In this document: piece after piece, positions 34,198 through 44,762 of the stretch
Layout of the letters: each line of letters starts with the position of its first letter
How positions within the stretch are numbered: the stretch's first letter is position 1
Assembly (NCBI RefSeq): GCF_036880985.1
Contig: NZ_JBAJNO010000009.1
Location: 682,001-746,000, forward strand
Source: Limibacter armeniacum
Lineage (GTDB): Bacteria > Bacteroidota > Bacteroidia > Cytophagales > Flammeovirgaceae
Direction of reading: 5' to 3'
Length of the DNA: 64,000 nt
The notes under the pieces: model-generated
What the model was told of the DNA's origin: nothing
Database searches by the model: none
What the model saw: only the letters and a program-made list of their open reading frames with translations
Position numbers and translations under genes: made by a program

Positions 34198-34901
34198 CGT
34201 TACGAGTGTGTTTTTGTTTTGCGGGTAAGTAATTTTGGTTATAGTTCTTCCTTCCTGCCTAATCGCAAGACTGTCAATACCCTTATAAAATGTACTTGTT
34301 ACAATTATTTATCTCAGCAGTAAGTATTCCCAAAAAAGGAATCAAAATACGTTTGCTGAATTAGAGTTATTCCTGAACAGGATAATAGAATGGTCTCACT
34401 CATCTGAGATGAGCATTACAGTTTGGCACCTTATGAGAAGGCAAGAAGATGTGACGGCTTGAATAGCCTCTTAGAAAGAAAGTTGTTCATTTCAGTAGTC
34501 ACCATAATTGAGATTACAGATGTTGATGTGACAAAAATCACTACAAAAATGGGGAAAGTCAACACTTTTAGTTAAAAACTAAACTTTTATTATTTTATAT
34601 GTTCAAATTTTAACATTAAAGAAATATACAAACAACCAAAACGTTACAAAAGCTCCCATCTCTTTTGTAGTATTGCAGAAGAGAATATTCAAAATAATTC
34701 AAAACAAATTGGAGGATTAGCTTGTAGTGTATGTTGAGATAACGTGCTTCTTAATAAAAGTACACGCAGTCGAAAAAAAATGCACTTTTGAACATTAAAG
34801 AGAAAAAATTGTTATAGTTTTGCGGTTGCAATTTAGATTAATCCTAAATAAGAAGTATAAATTCTTATATTTGGGCATTGAACTTAACGAAATAGATAAT
34901 A
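34198..34901. other. Long divergent intergenic region before sufB
   Basis: It is 704 nt without a supported gene. A perfect 7-1-7 palindrome CTCATCT-G-AGATGAG lies at 34399-34413. TTATTCCTG...CAGGATAATAG is a bulged inverted repeat at about 34367-34388. A TATATTTG at 34866-34873 is another -7-like site near the sufB start. The unusual length suggests regulatory content. Confidence 0.5.
34787..34822 (+). promoter_or_regulatory. Candidate sufB promoter
   Basis: TTTG at 34787-34790 and TAGTTTTG at 34815-34822 are 24 nt apart, slightly long. The leader would be about 73 nt. Confidence 0.4.
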
Positions 34902-36353
34902 ATGAGCGCAGATAAAGATACACAAATCTTAGAGGAATTCACTTCAAAAGAATACGAACACGGCTGGACAGTCAACATCGAAACTGAATCTGCTCCTAAA
35001 GGTCTGAACGAGGACACCATCCGTTTCATTTCTGCGAAGAAAGAGGAACCGGAATGGCTGTTGGAGTGGAGACTGAAGGCTTTCGAGAGATGGCAACAGA
35101 TGGAGTGTCCTGATTGGGCGAACGTATACTTTGAGAATATAGATTACCAAGACATTATCTATTATTCTGCGCCTAAACAAAAGATAAAGCCAAAGTCTTT
35201 GGACGAAGTGGATCCTGAGCTTCTTGAGACTTTCAAGAAACTGGGTATCTCTCTTGAAGAGCAGAAAAGACTGACAGGTGTTGCCGTTGATGCAGTTTTT
35301 GACTCAATCTCAGTAGCCACGACCTTTAAGGACAAGCTTGGTGAGCTGGGTATCATCTTCTGTTCTTTCAGTGAAGCAGTTAAAGACCATCCAGAATTGG
35401 TGAAGCAATACCTTGGATCTGTTGTTCCTGTAAATGACAACTTCTTCTCGGCATTGAACTCAGCTGTATTCTCTGACGGTTCATTCTGTTACATCCCAAA
35501 AGGTGTAAGATGCCCGATGGAACTATCAACATACTTCCGTATAAACGCTGCCAATACTGGTCAGTTCGAAAGAACACTGATTGTAGCTGAAGAAGGTTCT
35601 TACGTTTCATACCTTGAAGGTTGTACAGCTCCTCAACGTGACGAAAACCAATTGCACGCAGCTGTAGTAGAAATCTTTGTTAACAAGGACGCTGAAGTAA
35701 AATATTCTACAGTTCAGAACTGGTACCCTGGTGATGATGAAGGTAAAGGTGGTATTTACAACTTCGTTACGAAGCGTGGTATTTGCTACGGCGACAATGC
35801 CAAACTTTCTTGGACTCAGGTAGAGACTGGTTCTTCTGTAACTTGGAAATACCCTTCTTGTATCCTGAAAGGTGACAATTCTATTGGTGAATTCTACTCA
35901 GTAGCTGTTACCAACAAGATGCAGCAAGCTGACACAGGTACTAAGATGATCCACATTGGCAAGAACACTAAATCTAGAATCGTTTCTAAAGGTGTTTCTG
36001 CTGGTAAATCTCAAAACAGCTACCGTGGTTTGGTAAAAGTGATGAAACAAGCTGAAAACGCTCGTAACTTCTCTCAATGTGACTCACTGCTTATGGGAGA
36101 CACTTGTGGAGCTCACACTTTCCCTTACATTGAAGTTGGCAACAAAACGGGTCAGGTAGAGCACGAGGCTACTACTTCCAAAATTGGTGAAGATCAAATC
36201 TTCTACTGTAACCAACGTGGTATCGATACAGAGCAAGCTGTTGCCCTAATCGTTAACGGTTACTGTAAAGAAGTACTGAACAAACTTCCAATGGAGTTTG
36301 CTGTTGAGGCTCAAAAGCTTCTTGCGCTTAGCTTGGAAGGTTCAGTTGGTTAA
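34902..36353 (+). CDS. sufB: Fe-S cluster assembly scaffold SufB
   Basis: A 483-residue SufB, the scaffold of the SufBCD complex on which iron-sulfur clusters are built. The right-handed beta-helix core and conserved [16 protein letters not shown] and later [16 protein letters not shown] segments are present; the latter holds the cysteine region for cluster assembly. Length is normal. It is followed by a strong terminator and then slyD, so sufC, sufD and sufS are not in this operon. Confidence 0.97.
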   Translation: MSADKDTQILEEFTSKEYEHGWTVNIETESAPKGLNEDTIRFISAKKEEPEWLLEWRLKAFERWQQMECPDWANVYFENIDYQDIIYYSAPKQKIKPKSLDEVDPELLETFKKLGISLEEQKRLTGVAVDAVFDSISVATTFKDKLGELGIIFCSFSEAVKDHPELVKQYLGSVVPVNDNFFSALNSAVFSDGSFCYIPKGVRCPMELSTYFRINAANTGQFERTLIVAEEGSYVSYLEGCTAPQRDENQLHAAVVEIFVNKDAEVKYSTVQNWYPGDDEGKGGIYNFVTKRGICYGDNAKLSWTQVETGSSVTWKYPSCILKGDNSIGEFYSVAVTNKMQQADTGTKMIHIGKNTKSRIVSKGVSAGKSQNSYRGLVKVMKQAENARNFSQCDSLLMGDTCGAHTFPYIEVGNKTGQVEHEATTSKIGEDQIFYCNQRGIDTEQAVALIVNGYCKEVLNKLPMEFAVEAQKLLALSLEGSVG

Positions 36354-36379
36354 TCAGCAATCAATATTCAGAAATATAC

Positions 36380-36414
36380 AAATCCCGCCTTTTTCAATAA
36401 GGCGGGATTTTTTT
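36380..36414 (+). terminator. Intrinsic terminator after sufB
   Basis: AAATCCCGCCTT (36380-36391) pairs with AAGGCGGGATTT (36399-36410), followed by TTTT. It lies 27 nt after the stop codon. Confidence 0.9.
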
Positions 36415-36478
36415 ATATCTCTATTCATGTTTTTATCAGATAACAGGTCTGAATAATATTCACGCTAAAAGCAACACG

Positions 36479-36997
36479 ATGAAGATAGAAGCTCAAAAAC
36501 CATGTGTCGTGACCTTACATTACAAAATGTACGTTGACAATGGTGACAATATCGAATACCTATTTGAAGAGAAAGATGAGAATGACCCACTGACCGTATT
36601 GTATGCGACAGGCTATGTCTTACCTAACTTTGAAGAGAAGATCGTTGGCAAGGCAAAAGGTGATGAGTTTGATATTCACCTGTCATTCGAAGAGGCTTTT
36701 GGTAATTACGATGAAGAGAAAATCATCTTTATACCTATGAGTGCTTTTGAGGGAGATGAAAAGTTTGACCGCTCCCAACTGCAAAAAGGCTCACTGATTC
36801 CAATGATGGATGATTTGGGACAGCAGCATATTGCGGAAGTCATGGAAGTGGAAGAGGATCGTGTACAAATGGACTTCAACCACCCATTAGCAGGATATGA
36901 CTTACACTATCAGGGAAAAATCGCTGACCTTAGAGAAGCGACAAAAGAAGAGATTGACCACAAACATGTACATGGACCTGACGGTCATTGTCACTAA
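36479..36997 (+). CDS. SlyD-type FKBP peptidyl-prolyl isomerase
   Basis: A 172-residue FKBP-type isomerase with chaperone insert. The FKBP core is split by an IF insert between residues ~75 and 130. The end HKHVHGPDGHCH is His/Cys-rich and probably binds Ni, Zn or Cu, as in SlyD. The active-site Gly-Phe of the usual P-G-F-E is changed to LPNFEEKIVG, so isomerase efficiency may differ. Confidence 0.88.
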   Translation: MKIEAQKPCVVTLHYKMYVDNGDNIEYLFEEKDENDPLTVLYATGYVLPNFEEKIVGKAKGDEFDIHLSFEEAFGNYDEEKIIFIPMSAFEGDEKFDRSQLQKGSLIPMMDDLGQQHIAEVMEVEEDRVQMDFNHPLAGYDLHYQGKIADLREATKEEIDHKHVHGPDGHCH

Positions 36998-37004
36998 TAA
37001 AACT

Positions 37005-37045
37005 AAAAGCATTGCTTTCTTTCTATGGGAAGCAATGCTTTTTTT
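37005..37045 (+). terminator. Intrinsic terminator after slyD
   Basis: AAAAGCATTGCTT (37005-37017) pairs with AAGCAATGCTTTT (37030-37042), followed by TTT. It touches the stop codon of the converging gene. Confidence 0.85.
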
Positions 37046-37599
37046 CACTTGACCAGTATGGACAATATTTTCTCCAATCCCCTACCCTCCCTCAGTTTTT
37101 GTACCGGAGGAGCTTGTAGAAATGTACGTCTTACAGAGTTGATCAAGTCAACATCATATGGGTCTTTATCTTCTTTCAAAGCCATCACAAGCGTTAGAAT
37201 AGCTGTTTTAAGGGTTATTGCCTTAACCCTAACTGAACTTGGCACATCCCGTGCAGGGTGCAGGTGAATAAACAACCCCTGTTCTGCTCCCAAACGCAAA
37301 GTCCATACAGAATCGTCCGACAGCTGTACCATTCTGTAATCATGCCCTTCCCCATAAAGCCAATCCTTATACGCTTCTTCCTCCAACTGGCATTTATCTT
37401 TCAAGTATGTACGAACCTCTCCGACAATGTCCCCGACTGAAAGTTCACCTATGTAAATATCAGTCTGAGCATGCCCCACTACAAGCATATTTTCTTCCAG
37501 CAGAGGTAAGTTACCTGTCAAAGCAAAATCATTCACTTGCTTTTTCAGAAAAGCTAAGTGATGCTTCCATAAGTTCAATATAAAAGGAGCTTGTACCAA
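37045..37599 (-). CDS. Conserved hypothetical protein
   Basis: A 184-residue soluble alpha/beta protein without signal peptide. The patterns include VGHAQTDIYIGELSVGDIVGEV, WLYGEGHDYRMVQLSDDSVWTLRLG and FIHLHPARD, the last two with several His and Asp that might form a site. The second half is helical (SVRVKAITLKTAILTLVMALKEDKDPYDVDLINSVR). I do not recognise a family. It converges on slyD. Confidence 0.65.
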   Translation of the reverse strand: MVQAPFILNLWKHHLAFLKKQVNDFALTGNLPLLEENMLVVGHAQTDIYIGELSVGDIVGEVRTYLKDKCQLEEEAYKDWLYGEGHDYRMVQLSDDSVWTLRLGAEQGLFIHLHPARDVPSSVRVKAITLKTAILTLVMALKEDKDPYDVDLINSVRRTFLQAPPVQKLREGRGLEKILSILVK

Positions 37600-37721
37600 T
37601 ATTGAAAGAGGGTTAGAATGAGTAGATCGTACTATCTAATAAATTACCTAAAAGATTGGAAGCCTAAAATACCTTAACCAAAACATTTTCCGTCTGCCCC
37701 AATAATTCAACGTTTGAACAC

Positions 37722-37752
37722 AAAAAAAGCCATAACAGTCCCTGCTATGGCG
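37722..37752 (-). terminator. Intrinsic terminator after the 97-residue protein gene
   Basis: On the minus strand GCCATAGCAG pairs with CTGTTATGGC through one G-U around a 3-nt loop, then seven U follow (complement of 37722-37729). It ends the small-protein transcript from 37780. Confidence 0.8.
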
Positions 37753-37779
37753 ATATATTCCATAATATTTTTTGATTTC

Positions 37780-38073
37780 TTAATTCAAGGAGAACGCAGG
37801 CATGCGCATTGGAGCAGTCTCAAGGAAAGCCAATTCATAGATCTCATAATGCATATGATCAGCCAATGAAAAGCCATCCATTACCTCTCTGGCTTTCTCC
37901 TCATTCTCCACATCCAAAGTTACCCAAAGCCTCTTACGATCACCAGACAGCGTATAGCTGCTTACGACATTATCACTCATCAAATCATTCATACGAGTGA
38001 TTTCATTCGGGATCATATCCAGGATTTCATCAGAAAAGACTTCTGGCATTTCAGCCTCAACCATAAATTGCAT
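37780..38073 (-). CDS. Small ferredoxin-like/muconolactone-isomerase-like protein
   Basis: A 97-residue protein starting MQFMVEAEMPEVFSDEI. The beta-alpha-beta arrangement (strand, helix with IPNEITRMNDLM, then SYTLSGDRKRLWVTLDV and HYEIYELAFLE) matches the dimeric alpha/beta barrel of muconolactone isomerase or YciI-like proteins. No catalytic residue is identified, so function is unknown. Upstream are 299 nt to the TPR gene with TAAATTTG at 38276-38283. Confidence 0.7.
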   Translation of the reverse strand: MQFMVEAEMPEVFSDEILDMIPNEITRMNDLMSDNVVSSYTLSGDRKRLWVTLDVENEEKAREVMDGFSLADHMHYEIYELAFLETAPMRMPAFSLN

Positions 38074-38423
38074 AGCTAGTATATTTATATTTTATTGATA
38101 ACAAATTTGATTTAATCAACCTTCACTATGTCTAAATGCAATATCTCCTATAAAAGTTCAAGCTTTTTTCAAAACTTAACAACTGAATGTTAATATTTAA
38201 TTTCATAGCCCCCTATTTTTTTTCTTATGAAGCATTCCTTTAGACTTTAGGCATCAAACCCAACGTTATGATATTTAAATTTGCGCCTAACGAGAATAAT
38301 CTCCCTACTTTATTCTATACTTAGTACAAAAGTGAGATTCAAGGCCAATTTTCAAATATAGTCAGATTACATGTGATAAGACATATCTTTAGCAAACACG
38401 AACCAGCACCGAAACAAAAGAGA

Positions 38424-39908
38424 ATGCAGTATTGTCGCTATACTATTTTCATTATCATCACGATACTTTTCCAATCACATCCTTTTAATGGACTGTGTCA
38501 AAACACCTTACAGTACAATTTAAAACCAACAGAACTACAAGACTTCACCCCTTTTTACCAGGATTTCATTTCCTTAAACTTTAAAGGAATAAAACAGGCT
38601 ATCCCACATCAGCAAAACCAATTACACCCTTTGCACCTCTACCTTGAAAACCTTGCAGAGATCACCCCTATCCTACTCAACTCTGATAAAGACACCTATG
38701 AAGAAAGTTTGTCAAAACTAAACGAGAGACTCAACAAGCTAGATAAGCTTCCTTCATCCCCGTACAAAACGTTTGCCACCGCAGAGATACACCTACAATG
38801 GGCTTTTGTAAAAGCACGTTATGGAGAGAGTATCAATGCTTTCTTAGACTTCAGAAAAGCCTACAGATATACCGCCTACAACCTTGAACAACATCCCGAC
38901 TTCACCCCAAGCAAGAAGACCATGGGAATACTGGCTTTAACCCTCAAGGCTATCCCCGAAAACCTGCATTGGATCACAAAACTTTTGGGCATTTCCCCTT
39001 CGGAGGAATCACTGCTATATCTCTATGGGATTGCCGACTCTTCTGACTTATTGTCTGAAGAAGCACAATTAGCTACAGCCTTGATTCAAGCTTACCTTCT
39101 AAATGAGGGAGAAGCAGCCCTTTCTTCTATCAAAAAGCAAATAGCCGCAAGACCTGACAACCTGATCACTCATTTGGCAGGAGCATGGATAGCCCTTAAG
39201 CATAGTGACAGCCAATTTGGGTTGAAATGTGTTCAAAAGCTAGAAAGCAAAAATACCTGGTTTGACTACCTTCCTTACTTAAAAGGAAACCTGTTACTCT
39301 GCAATGGCAAATTCAAACCCGCTGCGATTCAACTTCAGCACTTTCTGGATATCAACCAAGGGAAAGACTACATCAAAGACTCTAACTTCAAACTGTTTCT
39401 TTGCTATTGGTTTACTGGACATCCCGACAATAAATACTTAAAAGCTGCTCAGTCAGAAGGTAGTACATTGGCTGCTGCTGACCGATATGCACTCAGGTTC
39501 AGTGAATACAAAAAACTCCCTAATAAGGACATTACACTAGCCCGTATCCTCACTGATGGTGGAGAATACACACAGGCACTATCTGTACTGGAAAAAATAC
39601 CACTGGACAGCCTTACCTCTGATGAAGACAGAGTAGAATACCTATATCGAAAAGCTCGGATTTACCATAAGATTCACAAAGCACAACAAGCTCTTTATTT
39701 TTACCAGAAAACAGTAGAGTCTGGTGCACGAATACCACGATACTTTGCTGCCAACTCATGCTTACAGATGGGCATTCTGATGCAGCAAAGTGGAAACAAT
39801 TCCAAGGCTGTAAAGTATTACCATCAAGTACTTGAATTTGATGAACACGAGTACAAAAGCAGCCTTGATTACCAAGCCAAGATCCGTATAAGACAGCTAG
39901 CCAAGTGA
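38424..39908 (+). CDS. Secreted TPR-repeat protein
   Basis: A 494-residue protein with a signal peptide (MQYCRYTIFIIITILFQ, cleavage near GLCQN) and several tetratricopeptide repeats. Clear repeat units are in the C-terminal part (GEYTQALSVLEKIP, DRVEYLYRKARIYHKIHKAQQALYFYQK, NSCLQMGILMQQSGNNSKAVKYYHQVLEFD). The frame could start at a GTG at 38373, but that puts 17 extra basic residues before the signal, so I chose the ATG at 38424. It may be an envelope scaffold. No partner genes are adjacent. Confidence 0.8.
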   Translation: MQYCRYTIFIIITILFQSHPFNGLCQNTLQYNLKPTELQDFTPFYQDFISLNFKGIKQAIPHQQNQLHPLHLYLENLAEITPILLNSDKDTYEESLSKLNERLNKLDKLPSSPYKTFATAEIHLQWAFVKARYGESINAFLDFRKAYRYTAYNLEQHPDFTPSKKTMGILALTLKAIPENLHWITKLLGISPSEESLLYLYGIADSSDLLSEEAQLATALIQAYLLNEGEAALSSIKKQIAARPDNLITHLAGAWIALKHSDSQFGLKCVQKLESKNTWFDYLPYLKGNLLLCNGKFKPAAIQLQHFLDINQGKDYIKDSNFKLFLCYWFTGHPDNKYLKAAQSEGSTLAAADRYALRFSEYKKLPNKDITLARILTDGGEYTQALSVLEKIPLDSLTSDEDRVEYLYRKARIYHKIHKAQQALYFYQKTVESGARIPRYFAANSCLQMGILMQQSGNNSKAVKYYHQVLEFDEHEYKSSLDYQAKIRIRQLAK

Positions 39909-40131
39909 ATAGCACGAACACACTGTTTGGCATTAACAGATTAATTCAAATCAATCTGTTTGAATAGGGTATTCAAGTTGAAAAAGCCATTAAAAAATTG
40001 TATTTTCGTGAGGTTATTCGATTTTGAATAATTCATTGAAAAACACCTTCGGATTGCGTTTCAAATACACATATTCATGGTGTTTTTAATTGGTTTCTTC
40101 TACCCATCATTATTGGTTAGAAGTCATCAGC

Positions 40132-40143
40132 ACTAAGCTTAGT
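40132..40143. promoter_or_regulatory. 12-bp palindrome upstream of gyrB
   Basis: ACTAAGCTTAGT is perfectly palindromic and adjoins TACATTTTG, which is close to a -7 element. It could be an operator. Confidence 0.3.
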
Positions 40144-40180
40144 ACATTTTGTTTGTACTTCAACTTGGCTACAATAAATA

Positions 40181-40194
40181 CTCTCTTCGGAGAG
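40181..40194 (+). promoter_or_regulatory. UUCG tetraloop hairpin in the gyrB leader
   Basis: CTCTC-TTCG-GAGAG forms a 5-bp stem with the very stable UUCG loop, 19 nt before the gyrB ATG. It may affect translation start or mRNA stability. Confidence 0.45.
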
Positions 40195-40198
40195 GTGA

Positions 40199-42160
<1,962 letters not shown>

Positions 42161-42184
42161 GCAACAGGCACTTTAAAATATAGA

Positions 42185-42220
42185 AGCGTCATTCCTTAAT
42201 TGGGATGGCGCTTTTTTTTT
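42185..42220 (+). terminator. Intrinsic terminator after gyrB
   Basis: AGCGTCATTCC (42185-42195) pairs with GGATGGCGCT (42103-type arm at 42103+100, i.e. 42203-42212) with a bulged base, followed by nine T. Confidence 0.8.
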
Positions 42221-42309
42221 CGCCTCAATTACTCCCTGAAAACAGTGATGCACCTATCCTAATAATCGGGTAATTTGGGTATCAAGCAGTTAAATAATCC
42301 CCTGAAGAA

Positions 42310-42340
42310 TTGGTGTATAGAAAAGTCAAGTATACATTTG
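42310..42340 (+). promoter_or_regulatory. Promoter of a candidate small RNA
   Basis: TTG at 42310-42312 and TACATTTG at 42333-42340 are 20 nt apart, a good match. No ORF follows before the terminator at 42461. Confidence 0.55.
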
Positions 42341-42346
42341 TTTTGT

Positions 42347-42490
42347 CATAAAGGGAGAAGGTAAAGCAAATTGCTTTCTCTCTAAAATTGATTGAGAGAG
42401 TAGAGATTCCACACAAATTTCACTCTCAAAGTCAAATAGCTTTAGTACACACAGTAGAAAAACAGCTTCTTGTAGAAGTTGTTTTTTTTT
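42347..42490 (+). ncRNA. Candidate small RNA between gyrB and terC
   Basis: About 144 nt are bounded by a fitting promoter and an intrinsic terminator, with the gyrB terminator already upstream. Local pairing includes AAAGCA/TGCTTT at about 42364-42378 and CTCTC/GAGAG near 42381-42402. No frame has a start and useful length. It does not resemble 6S, tmRNA or SRP RNA. Confidence 0.45.
42461..42490 (+). terminator. Intrinsic terminator of the candidate small RNA
   Basis: AACAGCTTCT (42461-42470) pairs with AGAAGTTGTT (42474-42483) with one G-U around a 3-nt loop, followed by seven T. Confidence 0.8.
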
Positions 42491-42515
42491 AATTTAAAGT
42501 CGATGGTACAAAAAC

Positions 42516-42555
42516 AAAAAAGCATCCTTTCATCTCATTGAAAGGATGCTTTTTT
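42516..42555 (-). terminator. Intrinsic terminator after terC
   Basis: A 15-bp stem (42516-42530 with 42541-42555) has A and T runs at its ends. It lies 28 nt after the stop codon of terC. Confidence 0.9.
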
Positions 42556-42582
42556 AGCATTAATCATTATGTAATAGTTTGC

Positions 42583-43338
42583 TTAACTATTCACTTCTTT
42601 TTTCTCTACTTCATTGACCTTCTTTTCCATTCTCATGTTCAGTAATTCTACAGAGAACGCAAACGCCATGGCAAAGTAAACGTATCCTTTCGGCACTTCT
42701 TCACCAAACCCTTCGATCACCAACAGGAAGCCAATCAATACAAGGAATGAAAGTGCTAAAAGCTGAATTGAAGGATGACGGTTGATAAAATCGGCGATTT
42801 TCTTTGAGAATACCAACATGATTCCAAGTGAAATAACTACAGCCACAATCATGATCAGGATTTCATCCACAAGGCCTACAGCTGTAAGGATGGAATCAAA
42901 AGAGAAAACCACATCAATCAGTACAATCTGAATAATGCTTTTCATGAGTGATGTCACTTTTTTAACAGCCGTTTCATGTTCATCACCTTCTACCTTGTGG
43001 TGAATTTCTGAAACACTCTTCGTCAGCAGGAACAATCCACCAGCTAATAGAATCAAATCTCTACCACTGAAGTTTGGATCAATATGGAAGTTCTCCAAGA
43101 AATTGATGGTCAGCAATGGTTCTTTTAATGAAATCAGCCAAGTGATACCGAACAGCAGCGCAATTCTTACCAGCAAAGCCATCAAGATACCGATTGTACG
43201 GGCTCTGTCTTGCTGATGCTCTGGCAACTTACTGCTGACTATAGAGATAAAGATAATATTATCGATACCAAGAATAATCTCCAGAATCGTCAAAGTCAGA
43301 AGGCTGATCATACCTTCGACTGTAAATAGCATTTCCAT
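42583..43338 (-). CDS. TerC family membrane protein
   Basis: A 251-residue protein with about seven transmembrane segments. The paired acidic motifs of the family are LEIILGIDNIIFIS in helix 2 and VLIDVVFSFDSILTAVG in the second half. TerC proteins are linked to metal ion (Mn, Ca) handling and tellurite resistance. The C-terminus is short and charged. No tellurite genes are nearby. Confidence 0.92.
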   Translation of the reverse strand: MEMLFTVEGMISLLTLTILEIILGIDNIIFISIVSSKLPEHQQDRARTIGILMALLVRIALLFGITWLISLKEPLLTINFLENFHIDPNFSGRDLILLAGGLFLLTKSVSEIHHKVEGDEHETAVKKVTSLMKSIIQIVLIDVVFSFDSILTAVGLVDEILIMIVAVVISLGIMLVFSKKIADFINRHPSIQLLALSFLVLIGFLLVIEGFGEEVPKGYVYFAMAFAFSVELLNMRMEKKVNEVEKKEVNS

Positions 43339-43432
43339 GTTATATAGGTTGAATTATTAAAAAATTGGTGGGAAGATATGCAAAAAGTCCTATTATATAA
43401 AATGTCCAACCCTGATTAAGGTTGGACTCTGC

Positions 43433-43903
43433 TTACGAAACTGTAGCTTCTTCATTTATGAAGCGCTCAAAATCATTTTCAAGCTCAAACAAATTTTCTC
43501 TGACAATCTCTGGTAACAGGTAACCCTCTGTTGTTGGTATGTTGAATATGGCTACAAACGTCACTTGAGACTCTGTCACTGATATCTCTATTTTATAGTC
43601 TAGCCCTAATAAAGTAATCCAACCTTCTACCCCTCCTTGTTCTGTAGGTGTGTCAGTGTAAAAGTATTTGGTAACCTGCCCATCTGTATAGGTTTCAATC
43701 CATTCTTCAGCACGGTCTACCAATTGTTCAGTTGTAAATCTGGATAAAGAATATTCATCCTGAATAGAAACCGAATGATCTGTGTATATCAGATCATCTT
43801 CAGATGGCCCCAAGTCAGCGTCATCTTGTGCAAAGTCACAAGCGAACATTGTTAAGGCCAAACTCAACAATACAAAGACTCTAGTTGTAAGTTTTGTTAT
43901 CAT
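43433..43903 (-). CDS. Small lipoprotein, function unknown
   Basis: The start at the ATG 43901-43903 gives a signal MITKLTTRVFVLLSLALTMFAC with a lipobox Cys; the frame is open to 43951 but the upstream 16 residues do not belong to a signal. The mature protein is about 135 residues, acidic, with a region of alternating strands (GWITLLGLDYKIEISVTESQVTFVAIF). No family is recognised. Confidence 0.65.
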   Translation of the reverse strand: MITKLTTRVFVLLSLALTMFACDFAQDDADLGPSEDDLIYTDHSVSIQDEYSLSRFTTEQLVDRAEEWIETYTDGQVTKYFYTDTPTEQGGVEGWITLLGLDYKIEISVTESQVTFVAIFNIPTTEGYLLPEIVRENLFELENDFERFINEEATVS

Positions 43904-44088
43904 TATCACTCTATAGTTGTCATTTGTACGAGAATAAGTTTCCTCATACATATTTGTGGATAAAAAGCCAATTCGCTTTTTTCTGTTAATTCATTAATGG
44001 TCAGTTATATTATATACAATCTTCCATTAATCTTTGACACAAATATTTAAATATTTTTAGAATCATTTAATTTATTTCAAGAATTATC

Positions 44089-44550
44089 ATGAAAAAAGAC
44101 CATATAAATTTCATACAGCGGGCTATTGAACTCTCCATGCACGGCTTAAAGAACAATTTAGGTTACCCTTTCGGTTCAGTCATTGTCAAAGACGATAAAA
44201 TTGTGGGAGAAGGTTGTAACCATGTAACCTCAAAAAACGATCCTACTGCCCATGCCGAAATTGTTGCCATCAGAAATGCCTGCCAACAGCTATCCACATT
44301 TGACCTAACCGGCTGTGTAATCTATACCTCTTGTGAGCCCTGCCCTATGTGTCTTGGAGCCATCTATTGGGCAGGCATACAAACAGTATATTATGCCAAC
44401 ACCCAAAATGATGCGGAGGCAATTGGCTTTGATGATGCGGAGATTTACCGAGAACTGGAAAAACCTATGGAGAAAAGGAAAATTGACTTTATACAGTTAG
44501 AAAGGGATCAGGCACAAAAAGTCTTTAAGGTATGGAAAGAACAAGCATAA
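44089..44550 (+). CDS. Guanine deaminase-like nucleoside deaminase
   Basis: A 153-residue zinc deaminase of the CDA fold. The zinc-binding motifs are HAEIVAIRNA (His and catalytic Glu) and CEPCPMCLGAIYWAG (two Cys). The C-terminal segment ending IGFDDAEIYRELEKPMEKRKIDF is typical of the Bacillus-type guanine deaminase and unlike TadA. It converts guanine to xanthine. A 9-bp inverted repeat and a TonB receptor gene follow. Confidence 0.85.
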   Translation: MKKDHINFIQRAIELSMHGLKNNLGYPFGSVIVKDDKIVGEGCNHVTSKNDPTAHAEIVAIRNACQQLSTFDLTGCVIYTSCEPCPMCLGAIYWAGIQTVYYANTQNDAEAIGFDDAEIYRELEKPMEKRKIDFIQLERDQAQKVFKVWKEQA

Positions 44551-44643
44551 AATTCTCATGTGATTGGTCGACTATTATGACGAATTCACTCCTTAAAAAC
44601 TCGGGTTGATCATGTTCTGGTTTGAGCGATTTTTTAATAAGGC

Positions 44644-44672
44644 AATCTTTACCATGCAAAAAAGTAAAGATT
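44644..44672 (+). promoter_or_regulatory. 9-11-9 inverted repeat before the TonB receptor gene
   Basis: AATCTTTAC (44644-44652) and GTAAAGATT (44664-44672) are perfect inverted copies with an 11-nt spacer, about 90 nt before the ATG. It could be an operator, or a hairpin at the end of the deaminase transcript. Confidence 0.4.
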
Positions 44673-44762
44673 ATTTAACCACTCTATGACTTGAAGGTTA
44701 TTAAAACTGTCAACTCTAAAGTAAGTTTGCATCCTAAACCAAATCGCTTTAAACCATTGGAC

